DNA of 64,000 bases from a virus: the IMG/VR virus record IMGVR_UViG_3300028581_000020, positions 1 to 64,000 of that record; one strand, 5' to 3'. A model generated the notes under the pieces. The model did not search any database. It was not told where the DNA came from and saw only the letters and a program-made list of their open reading frames with translations. This document shows positions 46,545 to 57,069 of this stretch, one piece after another; positions within the stretch are counted from its first letter, which is position 1; every line of letters begins with the position of its first letter. Both the position numbers and the translations under genes were made by a program.

Positions 46545-48229
46545 TATAATTTTCCATCCTTGATTTCTTTAGTTCCATCAGCATAAATAAATTGCGTTTG
46601 ATTAGTTTTAGGATTGTACCCCTTTTTCACAACAGACTTTTGTTGAGATTGTGAAGGAGCTTCGGGAACTTCCGGTAAAATAAGACTAGCATCAACACCA
46701 CGTTTTTTAGCTTGCTGCAAATACGGAGCTGCGGTCGTTTTCCATTGACCATATTGTACGTTTCTGGCGTTTATTGCGAAATTTTTAACATTTTCGCGCT
46801 CTTTTGGCGTTAAAATTTCCCCTTTTAGGCCGCGAGTAATGGAACTTTTTACTGTCGTTGGAATTGAGCGTGCATTCCTAACGAACGAAATTTCACCTTC
46901 ACGAACCACTGAATCTGGATCTAGAGAACGAACGAATCCGTATAATAGCGCCAAATCGTTTTGTGGGTTGGGTTTATTAACCAACTCATCCATCTGTTTC
47001 GTCATACTATCCAAGGTCATGAGTTTTTCGTATTCTTTTCCGGTGACTTTCGGTGCCACTTGTCGGGCAAATTCTTCTCCGCGCTGGTCTTCTTTTGTTT
47101 GCCTATTTACAGCGAGGACCGCCTGGCGGAATTTACCTTCTTCTTTTCTAGCATCCAGACGATCAGCTTGCATGTCTTTTTGATTTTGACGCGCAAGCTC
47201 CATTTCCTTTTCTTTAAATACGTTAGGAAGAATCTTTTCTAGATCTTCAGCAGAAGCATCGCCCTTAACTTCAAGACCAAGCTTCTTCATATAATCACGA
47301 TAACCTTTAGATACAGGACTATTTGGGTCTTTCTTATCAAGAGCCATCGTTTCTTTTACTTGACCGGGCATTGCTTGGGCTTGTTCAATGTTCTTTTGGA
47401 ACAATTCTTGACCAACAGGTTTAACGTGAGCAATCGAAGAACCGATTAAATTTGCAGATTGGCCCAGATTACCAACTAGAGAACCTCTATTAGCTCCCTC
47501 TTGTGCTGCCATAAAAGCCGCCATACGATCTTGTCCATCACCAAAGTCAATGGACTTCTGGGGAGGAGGAAGCGGAGCTTCTAGCTGTGCTGGGGCTCTT
47601 GGGGCAATAGATGCCGGAGGCTTCATACCATCAGCAGGAGGAGGCATAATTGGAGCTTCTAGGGCTTGTGGGGCTTCAGGCATAGGGGGCTGTGACGCCA
47701 TAGGAGCCATTGGAGGCTCACCCTTGACGGAAGGAGATCCACGGAGCATGTCCATAAGACCGAGGGCACCCAAACCGCCTCCCACGACGTATGGAAGAGC
47801 CTTAGGAGTTGACATATTTACAGGGGCAGGAGGAGGAAGGGCTAGTTGCGCAGATTGAGGTGGAAGGGCTTTTGGGGCCATAGAAGGTGCGGCCTCGTCC
47901 GCCATACGAAAAACACCTTCTTCGAAATCATCGGCAGCGCCCATGGCTTTTTTAGTGAAATCGTATCCCTTAGGAACCATATCACCAACAACTTCGGCTT
48001 CTTTTGCTGCCATTGGAAGCGCCTTCATTGCGCCAGAACCGACATTTGAAATTGACCCAATCATAGACGCGCCTTGGGTTGACAAATCACGAATTTTTCT
48101 AGCTTTGTCTTCATCACCAACGAGTTTAGCCGTCATTTCGTCAATGCCTTTTTCGTAAGGAGCGGCAATATCCAACATGGGCTTTTGAAGCTCTTTGTAT
48201 TTCTTAAGAAGCTCTTCTAAGTAATTCAT
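46544..48229 (-). CDS. Pro/Ala-rich virion protein candidate, 561 aa
   Basis: Residues about 130-220 form a Pro/Met/Ala-rich flexible region (KALPPQSAQLALPPPAP, PPMAPMASQPPMPEAP), flanked by helices; RQNQKDMQADRLDARKEEG is a charged helical segment. Probably one of three co-ejected or tail-lumen proteins. Coupled by TAATG on both sides. Confidence 0.55.
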   Translation of the reverse strand: MNYLEELLKKYKELQKPMLDIAAPYEKGIDEMTAKLVGDEDKARKIRDLSTQGASMIGSISNVGSGAMKALPMAAKEAEVVGDMVPKGYDFTKKAMGAADDFEEGVFRMADEAAPSMAPKALPPQSAQLALPPPAPVNMSTPKALPYVVGGGLGALGLMDMLRGSPSVKGEPPMAPMASQPPMPEAPQALEAPIMPPPADGMKPPASIAPRAPAQLEAPLPPPQKSIDFGDGQDRMAAFMAAQEGANRGSLVGNLGQSANLIGSSIAHVKPVGQELFQKNIEQAQAMPGQVKETMALDKKDPNSPVSKGYRDYMKKLGLEVKGDASAEDLEKILPNVFKEKEMELARQNQKDMQADRLDARKEEGKFRQAVLAVNRQTKEDQRGEEFARQVAPKVTGKEYEKLMTLDSMTKQMDELVNKPNPQNDLALLYGFVRSLDPDSVVREGEISFVRNARSIPTTVKSSITRGLKGEILTPKERENVKNFAINARNVQYGQWKTTAAPYLQQAKKRGVDASLILPEVPEAPSQSQQKSVVKKGYNPKTNQTQFIYADGTKEIKDGKL

Positions 48230-49305
48230 TATGCAATACTCCCGGAGTTACCGAATCCCGAGCCGGAAGAATTTCCTTTTATAAGTTTTTTTGCCGAATT
48301 CTCTAGTTCTTTGTCTTTCAATCTCTTCAAAATCTCATTGTTTTGGAGATAATTAGCACCGGCTCCTAGCCCAGAACCAACACCACTACCAATCCCAGAC
48401 CACATTTGTGCTGTAGAATTTGCATTATTTTGGTCATTTGACGCCTTACCTTGAAGAGCATTTGCTTTGCGTTCGGCCTGTGCTGCACGATTTGCATATT
48501 CTTGCGCTTCTGCGCTTCTTTGACGATTTAGTTCTTGATTGGCCTGTGCTGTATTTTGATCTGAGGCCTGTTGTGCGGCATTTAGATTGTATTTTTGTGC
48601 TTCATTTGAAGAATTAGTATTGCGCGTTTGGCGAGCAATTTGATTTTGTAAATTAAAACGTGACATTTCATCAGCAGCGGAAGCCTTGGCTTGTGCAATC
48701 GTATTATCTTGTCCGCGAATGCTACCGGACATATTACCGTATTTATCTAGGGCGCTTAAAGACGCTCGGGAAGCCTCTGCCGCTAGACGGTCAGCTTCTT
48801 CTGCTTGTTGGTTTGCACCGCTTTGTGCTGCTTGTAATTGAGCAACTAGCTCTGCGCCAGAACCACCCATACCACGTTGTTGTAGTTGTTGGAGAATTTG
48901 TCCACGTTGTCCTTGAACATCACGTTGAACTTTATTACGCATTTCATTGAATGCTGCTCTCTCTTCAGGACCAATTCCGGTTTCGGAGCGGTCTTTTAGA
49001 AGCTGCAAAGCGCTCATCTGAGCTTCACGAAGACTGGGATCTTCCTGTACTTGCGCTGCTTGCGATACAGCATCACCAAGGTCTTTTTCTAATTGAGGAG
49101 TTAAAACCCCAACAGACTTGAATTTTTCTAGAATGATTTCTCGTTGAAGATCAGGGCCAGCGCCAATAGCGTCAATTTCTGCCATAGCAGCATCGAGGGC
49201 CTGCTGCGCTTTTTCTCTGTCTCCACGAGACGAAATGTTGCCAATAACACCACCAGCAATGGGGGCTAAAGCACTACCAATAGCGAGAGCTGTTCCGACT
49301 GCCAT
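48229..49305 (-). CDS. Ala/Gln-rich ejection-type protein, 358 aa
   Basis: N-terminal hydrophobic Gly/Ala segment (ALAIGSALAPIAGGVIG), then almost continuous Ala/Gln/Asn-rich helix (QQLQQRGMGGSGAEL, NQQAEEADRLAAEASR), and a second Gly-rich hydrophobic piece (SGIGSGVGSGLGAGANYL). This is the make-up of DNA-ejection (pilot) proteins. AGAGG precedes the start. Confidence 0.6.
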   Translation of the reverse strand: MAVGTALAIGSALAPIAGGVIGNISSRGDREKAQQALDAAMAEIDAIGAGPDLQREIILEKFKSVGVLTPQLEKDLGDAVSQAAQVQEDPSLREAQMSALQLLKDRSETGIGPEERAAFNEMRNKVQRDVQGQRGQILQQLQQRGMGGSGAELVAQLQAAQSGANQQAEEADRLAAEASRASLSALDKYGNMSGSIRGQDNTIAQAKASAADEMSRFNLQNQIARQTRNTNSSNEAQKYNLNAAQQASDQNTAQANQELNRQRSAEAQEYANRAAQAERKANALQGKASNDQNNANSTAQMWSGIGSGVGSGLGAGANYLQNNEILKRLKDKELENSAKKLIKGNSSGSGFGNSGSIA

Positions 49306-49306
49306 T

Positions 49307-49684
49307 TTATAACCTCTTTATCATATTAGACATTTTAGTGTCTGTAATTAAAAAACCAAAGTCTTCATATCTCTGAATAAGTCCAGGATGCTCCAGAGAA
49401 GTAAACACACTTTTAAACCCAGATTCTTTTGCTTGTGACAAAAGATCGTCAATAATCAAATTCAGAGCTTGACTACGATCAGACTTATCTGACTCTGGGT
49501 TTGAAATAACAAACTCAAGCCAACAAATTTTACTATCCGTACGATACAAAAAACCAGCAGCAACGCCATCGACAATCATTCCCGTGGCTGGAAGCATGTC
49601 GTAAGAAGGAACAGACCAATCCCTAGCTCTCCACCATGAGGCGAGAGTTGGATAATCGGTTATTTCTACCTTACGCAATACCAT
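49307..49684 (-). CDS. GNAT-like acetyltransferase, 125 aa
   Basis: RKVEITDYPTLASWWRARDW opening, GAxFLYRT-type strand, and ESGFKSVFTSLEHPGLIQRYEDFGF match small phage GNAT proteins; the acetyl-CoA loop is degenerate. Sits between two ejection-protein genes, a place where such proteins recur in podophages to my knowledge. Substrate unknown. Confidence 0.6.
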   Translation of the reverse strand: MVLRKVEITDYPTLASWWRARDWSVPSYDMLPATGMIVDGVAAGFLYRTDSKICWLEFVISNPESDKSDRSQALNLIIDDLLSQAKESGFKSVFTSLEHPGLIQRYEDFGFLITDTKMSNMIKRL

Positions 49685-51177
49685 TAAAATCCTCTACTCA
49701 TAAGATTTTTATAATAGGCAAGTTGTTGAGATTGTTGTTCATTATCTCGACGAGCGTTTTCTATATCTCGTTCTTGTTTTGCTATTTCCGATTTAAGACT
49801 TGCACTCTTTGCTTGGCTTTCGAAATCAGAAATACCACGCTTACGAAGCTGTGCTAATTCAGTGTTTAATTGTGCTAATCTAGATTGACCAGTTTGTATG
49901 TGCTGATTTCCCGTTTCATATCTAGCTTGGATTGGGGCACTTTCAGCCGCCCATTGTTGCTTCATTGGGTCTAGAAGGCGATTTCCAGCCTGACGACCGA
50001 CCTGAGCATCGAGTCCGGCCTTAATTTGCGGTAATTGTCCGGAGAATGCCTGATATGCCTGGTCTACGCCACCTAGTCGCGCTAAAGCATTTAAACGTGA
50101 AGCCTTTTGTTCATCAATGAATTGTTGTTCCTTAACAGGACCGGCTTGCTCGTATTGTAAAGAAGGGGAAAGAACGGCGGCAGGATCTAGGCCGTATTCA
50201 ACGGCCTTCTTAGCCAGTTCAACCAACTCAGATTGTTTTTGTTGTGGTGTCCCCAAATTAGACATTCCAGGACGGCTTAAATTTATTTTGTCGCTTTGCT
50301 GGTCTTCGGGAGATTGAATACCAGGGTTACGATATTGACGCTCAAGTTTTTCTATTTGCTGATAATATTCAGGACTTCCTATAGCAACTCCCGCCTGACC
50401 ACGAATAGTTGCCTGAAGTTGGTCGTAAATACCTTGGGCCGCCTGTGATTTTTTATTAAATTGGCGAGCTTGATCGGCAGCTTCGGCTGTAACGGCATTT
50501 TGAGCGCCAGACAACTGTTTTTTAGTTTCTTCTGCAAATTGCTGAGCTTGACCTAGCGCTTGTTGTCCTTGTCCCAAGGCGGCAGCTTGTGCGGCCTGTG
50601 CTTCTGGAGATATGGCAAGTGCTTGACGGCGAGCACCTTGGAGTGCAGAACGATCAACATTAGCGCCAAATAACAAGGAGTCTAGACGTTTTTGTCCACC
50701 CGTATATTGTTGATTCCCAGCAGCAAAACGCTGGAGGAGATTCATTTGTCCTGGAGTATTACTAACATCTCCGGCAAGTTTTGCTGTTCTTTGCGCGGCA
50801 GATTGAATTCCGGCAGAGTTCGAAAGGCCCTGTTGGCCCATCTGTTTTAATTCGGCAGATGGTCCTGATAGATAGTTCTTGAATTTATTGACATCTTCGT
50901 CCGTTGCTGTTTGAGCGCCAGACAGAATGCGGGCAGAATTTTCTTTATCGGCAGAAGTTCCTAATTGTTGTTGTTGAAGACCCGCACTAAACTTTTCTTT
51001 AGATTGACCAATATCTTGCTTGACTTTGCCGGTCTCATTTTTAATACCAGTAGTTACAGCTTGGCCTAGTTTATTACCCTCGTTTGCTTGCAGGTAACGG
51101 CTAAGGTTTGTAAACCCAGAGCCCTTTTTTTGGGGGCCGCCAATACCAGCGTCTTTTTTATTAATAATATCAGCCAT
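49684..51177 (-). CDS. Gln/Ala-rich virion protein, 497 aa
   Basis: Start set at 51177 (MADIINKKDAG) behind AAGGA; an in-frame ATG at 51210 would overlap the previous gene and has no site. Long low-complexity helices (AQAAALGQGQQALGQAQQFAEE, RKRGISDFESQAKSASL). Likely internal or tail-lumen protein co-packaged with its neighbours. Stop fused to the next ATG as TAATG. Confidence 0.55.
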   Translation of the reverse strand: MADIINKKDAGIGGPQKKGSGFTNLSRYLQANEGNKLGQAVTTGIKNETGKVKQDIGQSKEKFSAGLQQQQLGTSADKENSARILSGAQTATDEDVNKFKNYLSGPSAELKQMGQQGLSNSAGIQSAAQRTAKLAGDVSNTPGQMNLLQRFAAGNQQYTGGQKRLDSLLFGANVDRSALQGARRQALAISPEAQAAQAAALGQGQQALGQAQQFAEETKKQLSGAQNAVTAEAADQARQFNKKSQAAQGIYDQLQATIRGQAGVAIGSPEYYQQIEKLERQYRNPGIQSPEDQQSDKINLSRPGMSNLGTPQQKQSELVELAKKAVEYGLDPAAVLSPSLQYEQAGPVKEQQFIDEQKASRLNALARLGGVDQAYQAFSGQLPQIKAGLDAQVGRQAGNRLLDPMKQQWAAESAPIQARYETGNQHIQTGQSRLAQLNTELAQLRKRGISDFESQAKSASLKSEIAKQERDIENARRDNEQQSQQLAYYKNLMSRGF

Positions 51178-51196
51178 AGGTTCCTTAATATAGTTG

Positions 51197-51610
51197 TTAA
51201 TTGTACGCAAATACAGTTAATAAGAACGGCGTATTTGCCGGTAGTCCTGTGACGTGTAAAATGTCTACAGATGCCGATAGTTGTCTGTACGTTATAAATG
51301 GGGCATTATTTGGATAACCTGCGGCATTTGATTGGTTTTCCGCTCTTAATACGGATAATCCGACCACCCGCACGGCACTCTTTAAAGGCACAACGGTTTT
51401 GGCTTTTACCGTTCCATCAGCATTTACCGTAATATTAACGGTGAACAGCGTCCCCTGCATATTATCGCCTAGAGTAAGACGACCGCTTAAAGCCGCATAG
51501 GCACTATCAAATCCATCATTTATAGAGCCAGCAAGAAGGTCGATGGTTGGCTGGATTTCTTGGTCAAAATCAGACTTATTAATTCGCTTAAAATTTCCAA
51601 GCTTAGCCAT
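51197..51610 (-). CDS. Small virion or tail protein, 137 aa
   Basis: Beta-strand-rich C-terminal part (TLFTVNITVNADGTVKAKT, ITYRQLSASVDILHVTGL), helical N-terminus (NKSDFDQEIQPTIDLLAG). AGGAA site ahead of ATG. Between nozzle-like and ejection-type genes, so tail association is inferred. Confidence 0.55.
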   Translation of the reverse strand: MAKLGNFKRINKSDFDQEIQPTIDLLAGSINDGFDSAYAALSGRLTLGDNMQGTLFTVNITVNADGTVKAKTVVPLKSAVRVVGLSVLRAENQSNAAGYPNNAPFITYRQLSASVDILHVTGLPANTPFLLTVFAYN

Positions 51611-51612
51611 AA

Positions 51613-54600
51613 TTAGTTCCTATATGCTCTTGTAGAAATACCGACATTTCCACTAATAGTTACTCCATATACAGACCACTCTTCTCTAGCAACAGAATGT
51701 AAGAACGATAGATTAATATAACGACATCTCATGTAGTTTCTAGGAACATACGTTCTAAATGGTGATGAATTCGAAGCTCCGCCAAAATAGCCTTCACCAA
51801 AAGGTCCCGTACCCGTCCCAAATATCCCATTACCGGAAGAATTAAATTCCACGTAAGTGGTCAGAGGAATTAAATCGCTACTAAAGCCCATCTTACCTTT
51901 GGTGAATGCCCTATTAGCAAACATGATAGTTGCTTCCATTAAATGTTTCCATCCCAAGGGATCGCCCATTGTTTCTGGAGCATAAGTTACAGAACACGGA
52001 ATAGACTTAAATACCGTCATTTCACCAACAATAAATTGCGGGCTAACGTTAAGTGTAACTTTTTTAATATTACGATTTACAGCAGTTACTACCGCCTCGA
52101 AGGAAGTGTCGTATTCAATTTGTGAATAGTTTGTGAACGTAAAGTTTGTGCTGGTATTCATTGCATCTATCATAGCATTATAACATGCCATAATATCTTG
52201 AAACGATTCTACCTGCGTAGACCAAGTTCCAGTGGTTCCTGGAGTTGTGACATCAACAGGAACCGTAAAGGTATTGGCCGTAAGAACAGTAACTTCACGA
52301 GAACCGTTAATAACTGGAAAGGAATCTGTGCTAGCAATTGTAATAACACGACCAGAAACCAAGCCATGTGCAGAATCAGTGACAACTGTTGGATTAGCAA
52401 CAGAAATTCCGGTTATAGTACCAGTTTTTGATGCAATTAGGCTGCTAAATGTTGGTGATTCTGTTATCTCAGAGTCTAGTTTAGTTGCGAGTGCTTCCAT
52501 TTTAGAGCGCATATCGTCCCCAGAAACAGCAAATAGTGTCGAATAGTAATCATCAGAAGGAACTGATGGATCTATGTCAAGCTTTTCAAGAAGACTATTA
52601 AATCTAAATACACTTAATGTTTGAGATTGTTCAATAACATCACCAACTTCAATATCTGAAACCGAAGAAAACTCTAGGGTATTTGGTGCTGGATATCCAG
52701 AAGAAGACAGCAGAAGGCTATACTGCCTATCAGCATAATCCGTACGAGTGAAGTCTTTTCTTTCTTGTTCGATTTGATTAACATCCCCGGCACCAATAAC
52801 CAGGCGGTCGTCCACAGGATTCACAATGCCACAGGTGTTTTGCTTTTCGTAAGTGGTCCACGTTTGTGTTAGTGTACTGTATCTAAAACACTGTGTTGCG
52901 GTTGTGTCGTTAGTATTGGAGACTGTCCATACCAAGTAAGAATCGTCGGACTCATACCCAATTCCCCACGTCGCTGTTGCAAAGTTTGTATAGCTGCTTG
53001 ACGCTAGCTTAAGTATTTGTGTGTCAATTGCACGCGATCTTGTGTCTACCGAGGCCTCAGTGACCGTTACGATGCCCTTTTTGGTCCAAGCATAAATTGT
53101 ATTATTTGAAGAGTCCACGCTATCTGGAGCAATGAGGATACACGAAAGATCAAATGGTTCTAGTATGTACTGTCCAGTTTCTCCTGAAACGCGATATAGC
53201 CCATCTTCTGTAAAGATGAATAAACTATTTCTTAATGGAAAAATACGAAGTATCTGGTTTTCTAGTGGTCCAACGTCAAAATAGTTAACAAGAGGAACGG
53301 CTTCCGGTTGTCCTGGTTTAGAATAGAATATTCTGTTTGGTCGTGCCTCGTTCTCAGAAACCTCAGCGGAAGGTAGCGGGATCAATGCCCCCATAGTTCC
53401 ATTTGCCGTGGTTGAAACTGGAACGGTAAAGCTTGTTGAATTTATTACAGTAACAACTCTTATTCCGTCAATGCTTGGCGTTGAGTCTGTATTAGTAATT
53501 AACACTTTATCAAGATTATTCAGTCCATGTGGAGTTGAGGTTGTTACGGTTGCTTGTAGTTCTGGTGCGGCGATATTAGAAATCTGCACGCTAGGAGCTA
53601 CAATCGGATCAAAGCTTTCGGCCACCGTTGAGTTATTCGCTAAGATATAGAATTCCGGTACAGGCAGGTCGCGACCTTCTAATAACATAATACCTGGATT
53701 TGTATCAATACCAGGTAAATAATATCCGTATGTAACTTCGCCTTTGTTCTTATTCATAACACGAACAAAGCTCTTTGCTGTATTTTCTACGGCCTGTCCC
53801 ACCGAAGTGATTGTCGAAAGAAGAACTTGTAGCTCTCCTTCTTGTGAAGTGCTTACAGTAAAGCCCCCAGATGTCACGTTCTCTGTAGTAGGTGACGTTG
53901 GTCCATAATCAACACTGGTGATAGTTAGTTGATTTGTATTAACTGAGACGTTAAAATAACCAGTATCAGTCAGCGCAGTTTGGATCTTGATGGCCATCTG
54001 ATCGGCAGTCTCAGATCCAGTGGTGTCAATGCTAATCCCGCTCAAACCGAATACGTTCGGGTCTGTGGCCGATCCGCGATCAAACCATACATAATATTGT
54101 TGTTTACCAAAGGGGGTAAACACACTGAAATAGTCAGCAGTTCCCGCTGCGGCATATGCGGAGCCAGCAACGCACGTAACAACTGAGACTTCTTGTGTTA
54201 CTTTTTCACCACGACCCTGCTGCGTAACCGTGAAGGTGAAGCCTGCTGGAAGCGTAGAAACAACGTCATCAACATACCCATCTTCCAATGTCGTAATTAA
54301 AACTGTGCTGGTCGATATTGAAGATATTTCAGCATTAAAATCGTATAATAATGTATTAATACAGTTTTTTACTTTTTCGGCAACCTGGGATGATGTATCA
54401 GAAGAAAGAACGTCTATAGCAAGTCCCGTTCTACCGGAAAGGGCGGGATCTGTGCCCGCATTGTCAACTCTAAACCAGAAATAGTATAAGTTTTCGTTGT
54501 TGCCAGAATTTATATTGAAATAGCTGCTAGCCAATAATGCTGTACTTCCTGCAGCACAAACCAGGGAGGTCTCTTCTTCTCTCCCAGTAACAAATTCATA

Positions 54601-56592
54601 GGTATGAAAATCGCTGGAGGTTGCTATTGTAATTTTTGGCGGCCTTCCAGCATTATACTCGTCTATTAAATCTTGAACGCCCAAAAGTTTAAATTGTCTT
54701 CTTTGGCGAGTTTGTGTATTCGCATAAAAAACAGAGGTCTTATAAAGCGAAACATCTCCGGCCTCGGGAGGAACATCGTTTGCTTGAACAATTCCTTCAC
54801 CAGTGGTTTCGTTTGTATAAAGATTTGCTCCGAGGAAAATGTCAGGAGTGATATCCTGAACAGTTAGAGTTCCATCGGCGAGTTCTGTGTCGGTAGGAAA
54901 TCCCTCAAATACAAGCTGAAGTTCATCAGAAGGAACCAGGTCATCAAGAACATCTGTTCCGACCGCAGTTACCTGTGCTGAACGATATACTTGATAAAAG
55001 TTATTGGTTGTTGCACTTTCAGGAATAGTAATTTCGAGGTACGACGTTACTGTCGTTGTAATCGCCAAGTCATCGACAAATTCTTGTCCAAGTTCGTCAT
55101 TAAATACAATGGTTTTGCTAATAAAGGCATCTGCATCTGGAGGACCTGAACCTGAATAGGTACTAGCAAATTGTAGGGTGGTTGACGTAACGTTTGTAAT
55201 TGTTTTGTATCCGTCAATACTAGCACTAATAAACCCAGAAAGATAAATCTGTTGTCCAATTTGTACATAGTCTCTTGGGTCGCCAACAGAAAATGTTACG
55301 GTGTAAGTAGACCCATCACCAGAACATGAGGCCGAGTCGATATTGAGAAGTCCGGTGCCCCCCGCGTCATTTGCAAGTAACGACTCGCGTGTAACGTTTT
55401 GAAGGGCCGTGATAATGGACTCCAAATAAGTCTGTAGGTCTTGAAGTTGTGTGTGGGTCGTGGGAGTTGACGGAGCGGAAGGAACTGTAATATTACGGAA
55501 AGTTCCACTAGTAACTGTTGCCGAAGAGCTTGCAGTTACAGTGCCAGTGGCATCTGTGGTAAAACTTAGGGTATTTGCTGTGGGATCAATTGCTGTAATA
55601 GTTCTTAGGCCGTTGAGTGTTCCCGACGTTCCAGCCGTAAATCCGGATAGATAAATAACTTGGCCAATATCGAAATATTGTTTAACATTGCCTCCGTCAT
55701 TTCCTCCAGTAGCAAAGGATACGGTACACGTTGTTCCAGAAATAACGGCAGGAGTTGCTGCTAATTCTAAAGGAATAGCTGCTGAAATTGCTCCGTCATT
55801 ATCTGCATATAAAATATCGTTGTCAAGTTTCGCTGTAAGGCCTAATAAATTTGTATATAAATCGTTAGCATCTGAAGAATCCGTCAAGTTATAAATAGCT
55901 TGATAGTTTCCATCAGTAATCATGCTTCCGAATTGATCCAATTGATCGAGTCTAAGAAGTAGATTATTAAAGTCCCTGGCAATAAGCTGCAACATTGGAT
56001 TGTATAAAATGGTCTGTTCGGAAGGCGTTCCTAAAATTAGGTTATTGTTTAGGTCTCTTGAGGCCCAAACAACACGGTATGCAACAACCGAGTCTTGCTG
56101 AAACCAGGAGGTCTGGTCTCCTAATATAACTCCTAAACGAGCGGCAACATCCAAAGCTTTAATACCACCAGCATCGGTAATATAGCCAGCATTTGCGGTA
56201 AGATCTGTGGCTGTTTTTGCTGAGATCTTTTTAATACCAGCAGACGTTGTAAAATATAAATTCCCATTACTAGCAACAAATTTAATACGAAGACCTGGAC
56301 TAGTTTCTTCATACGAACCGGAAAAATCTGTAAAATTCCCAGATCCATCATCAAAAGCTAGAGTATTGTCATAATGTAGGATAATACGGTCACGATAAGC
56401 TCTTAGTTGATTAGCTCTTTGTTGAATAGAACCAAATGCAGAACCATACAACTTAAAGCCACGACGAGATTCAATGACATTATCACGACGGATAATGACG
56501 TTCTCAGCCTTAACAAGACTTCCTGATGGAAGGTCAATATTATTAGGCGAATAGTTCAAACCTAGGGCTTTTAAATTAACCTGACTAGGCAT
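51613..56592 (-). CDS. Giant tail-nozzle-like protein, 1659 aa
   Basis: The N-terminus (NLKALGLNYSPNNIDLPSGSLVKAENVIIRRDNVIESRRG) matches what I know of podoviral tail hub/nozzle proteins, which build a beta-propeller plug. Within it are duplicated immunoglobulin-like modules: HGL-x-(S/N)-G/L ... ING(S/I)R.VTV...(N/S)(T/S)FTVPV occurs near residues 1010 and 1460, and a YLSGF...T(I)T type repeat occurs near 310 and 440. The C-terminus (VSTRAYRN region) is also beta. AAGGAATAAATA before the start. Function is inferred from N-terminal pattern and position. Confidence 0.6.
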   Translation of the reverse strand: MPSQVNLKALGLNYSPNNIDLPSGSLVKAENVIIRRDNVIESRRGFKLYGSAFGSIQQRANQLRAYRDRIILHYDNTLAFDDGSGNFTDFSGSYEETSPGLRIKFVASNGNLYFTTSAGIKKISAKTATDLTANAGYITDAGGIKALDVAARLGVILGDQTSWFQQDSVVAYRVVWASRDLNNNLILGTPSEQTILYNPMLQLIARDFNNLLLRLDQLDQFGSMITDGNYQAIYNLTDSSDANDLYTNLLGLTAKLDNDILYADNDGAISAAIPLELAATPAVISGTTCTVSFATGGNDGGNVKQYFDIGQVIYLSGFTAGTSGTLNGLRTITAIDPTANTLSFTTDATGTVTASSSATVTSGTFRNITVPSAPSTPTTHTQLQDLQTYLESIITALQNVTRESLLANDAGGTGLLNIDSASCSGDGSTYTVTFSVGDPRDYVQIGQQIYLSGFISASIDGYKTITNVTSTTLQFASTYSGSGPPDADAFISKTIVFNDELGQEFVDDLAITTTVTSYLEITIPESATTNNFYQVYRSAQVTAVGTDVLDDLVPSDELQLVFEGFPTDTELADGTLTVQDITPDIFLGANLYTNETTGEGIVQANDVPPEAGDVSLYKTSVFYANTQTRQRRQFKLLGVQDLIDEYNAGRPPKITIATSSDFHTYEFVTGREEETSLVCAAGSTALLASSYFNINSGNNENLYYFWFRVDNAGTDPALSGRTGLAIDVLSSDTSSQVAEKVKNCINTLLYDFNAEISSISTSTVLITTLEDGYVDDVVSTLPAGFTFTVTQQGRGEKVTQEVSVVTCVAGSAYAAAGTADYFSVFTPFGKQQYYVWFDRGSATDPNVFGLSGISIDTTGSETADQMAIKIQTALTDTGYFNVSVNTNQLTITSVDYGPTSPTTENVTSGGFTVSTSQEGELQVLLSTITSVGQAVENTAKSFVRVMNKNKGEVTYGYYLPGIDTNPGIMLLEGRDLPVPEFYILANNSTVAESFDPIVAPSVQISNIAAPELQATVTTSTPHGLNNLDKVLITNTDSTPSIDGIRVVTVINSTSFTVPVSTTANGTMGALIPLPSAEVSENEARPNRIFYSKPGQPEAVPLVNYFDVGPLENQILRIFPLRNSLFIFTEDGLYRVSGETGQYILEPFDLSCILIAPDSVDSSNNTIYAWTKKGIVTVTEASVDTRSRAIDTQILKLASSSYTNFATATWGIGYESDDSYLVWTVSNTNDTTATQCFRYSTLTQTWTTYEKQNTCGIVNPVDDRLVIGAGDVNQIEQERKDFTRTDYADRQYSLLLSSSGYPAPNTLEFSSVSDIEVGDVIEQSQTLSVFRFNSLLEKLDIDPSVPSDDYYSTLFAVSGDDMRSKMEALATKLDSEITESPTFSSLIASKTGTITGISVANPTVVTDSAHGLVSGRVITIASTDSFPVINGSREVTVLTANTFTVPVDVTTPGTTGTWSTQVESFQDIMACYNAMIDAMNTSTNFTFTNYSQIEYDTSFEAVVTAVNRNIKKVTLNVSPQFIVGEMTVFKSIPCSVTYAPETMGDPLGWKHLMEATIMFANRAFTKGKMGFSSDLIPLTTYVEFNSSGNGIFGTGTGPFGEGYFGGASNSSPFRTYVPRNYMRCRYINLSFLHSVAREEWSVYGVTISGNVGISTRAYRN

Positions 56593-56595
56593 TAT

Positions 56596-57069
56596 TTATT
56601 CCTTTTTTAAAGCTTTTAAACGGCCTTTAGCGCCCTTTAAGATATCATCATATTCATCAGCAACGGCTCGCCCTTTTATTAGCTGTGGGCTATCTAATGC
56701 CTCTAGGGACTTTTCTACGGCCCTACGAGCCAAAGGAGCGGGCTCTGGTTTAATCTGGATATTATCTAGGGCGTTTCCGGCCTGTTCTATAAATTCCTGA
56801 CCAGAAGCCGGAACCTTAGCACCTAAACCACGAAGGTAGTCTAAAAATTCCTTTTTTTCTATTAGGGGAAGGAGCTTCTTCTGAACAGCATGTTCTAGAC
56901 TTTCTTCAATGACTGTCGGTCTGATAGGACCGATACTTCCGACAGCAGAAGCTCCGGATTCTGCTAGTTCCCGAACCCTTTCAGGATCGTTGACATAAGG
57001 ACGTGATAAGTCGTCAATTCCCTTTTGGGATTCGGCAATTTTTTGTTTGAGACGTTCTAAAAGACCCAT
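56596..57069 (-). CDS. Helical virion-associated protein, 157 aa
   Basis: Lys/Glu/Leu-rich helices (LLERLKQKIAESQKGIDDLS, EESLEHAVQKKLLPLIEKKE), basic tail. The N-terminus resembles that of the 561-residue protein at 46544 (AELLKKYKELQKP; SRPYVNDPERVRELAESGASAVGSI versus DKARKIRDLSTQGASMIGSI), so the two may share a short domain. TAATG coupling at the start. Confidence 0.5.
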   Translation of the reverse strand: MGLLERLKQKIAESQKGIDDLSRPYVNDPERVRELAESGASAVGSIGPIRPTVIEESLEHAVQKKLLPLIEKKEFLDYLRGLGAKVPASGQEFIEQAGNALDNIQIKPEPAPLARRAVEKSLEALDSPQLIKGRAVADEYDDILKGAKGRLKALKKE

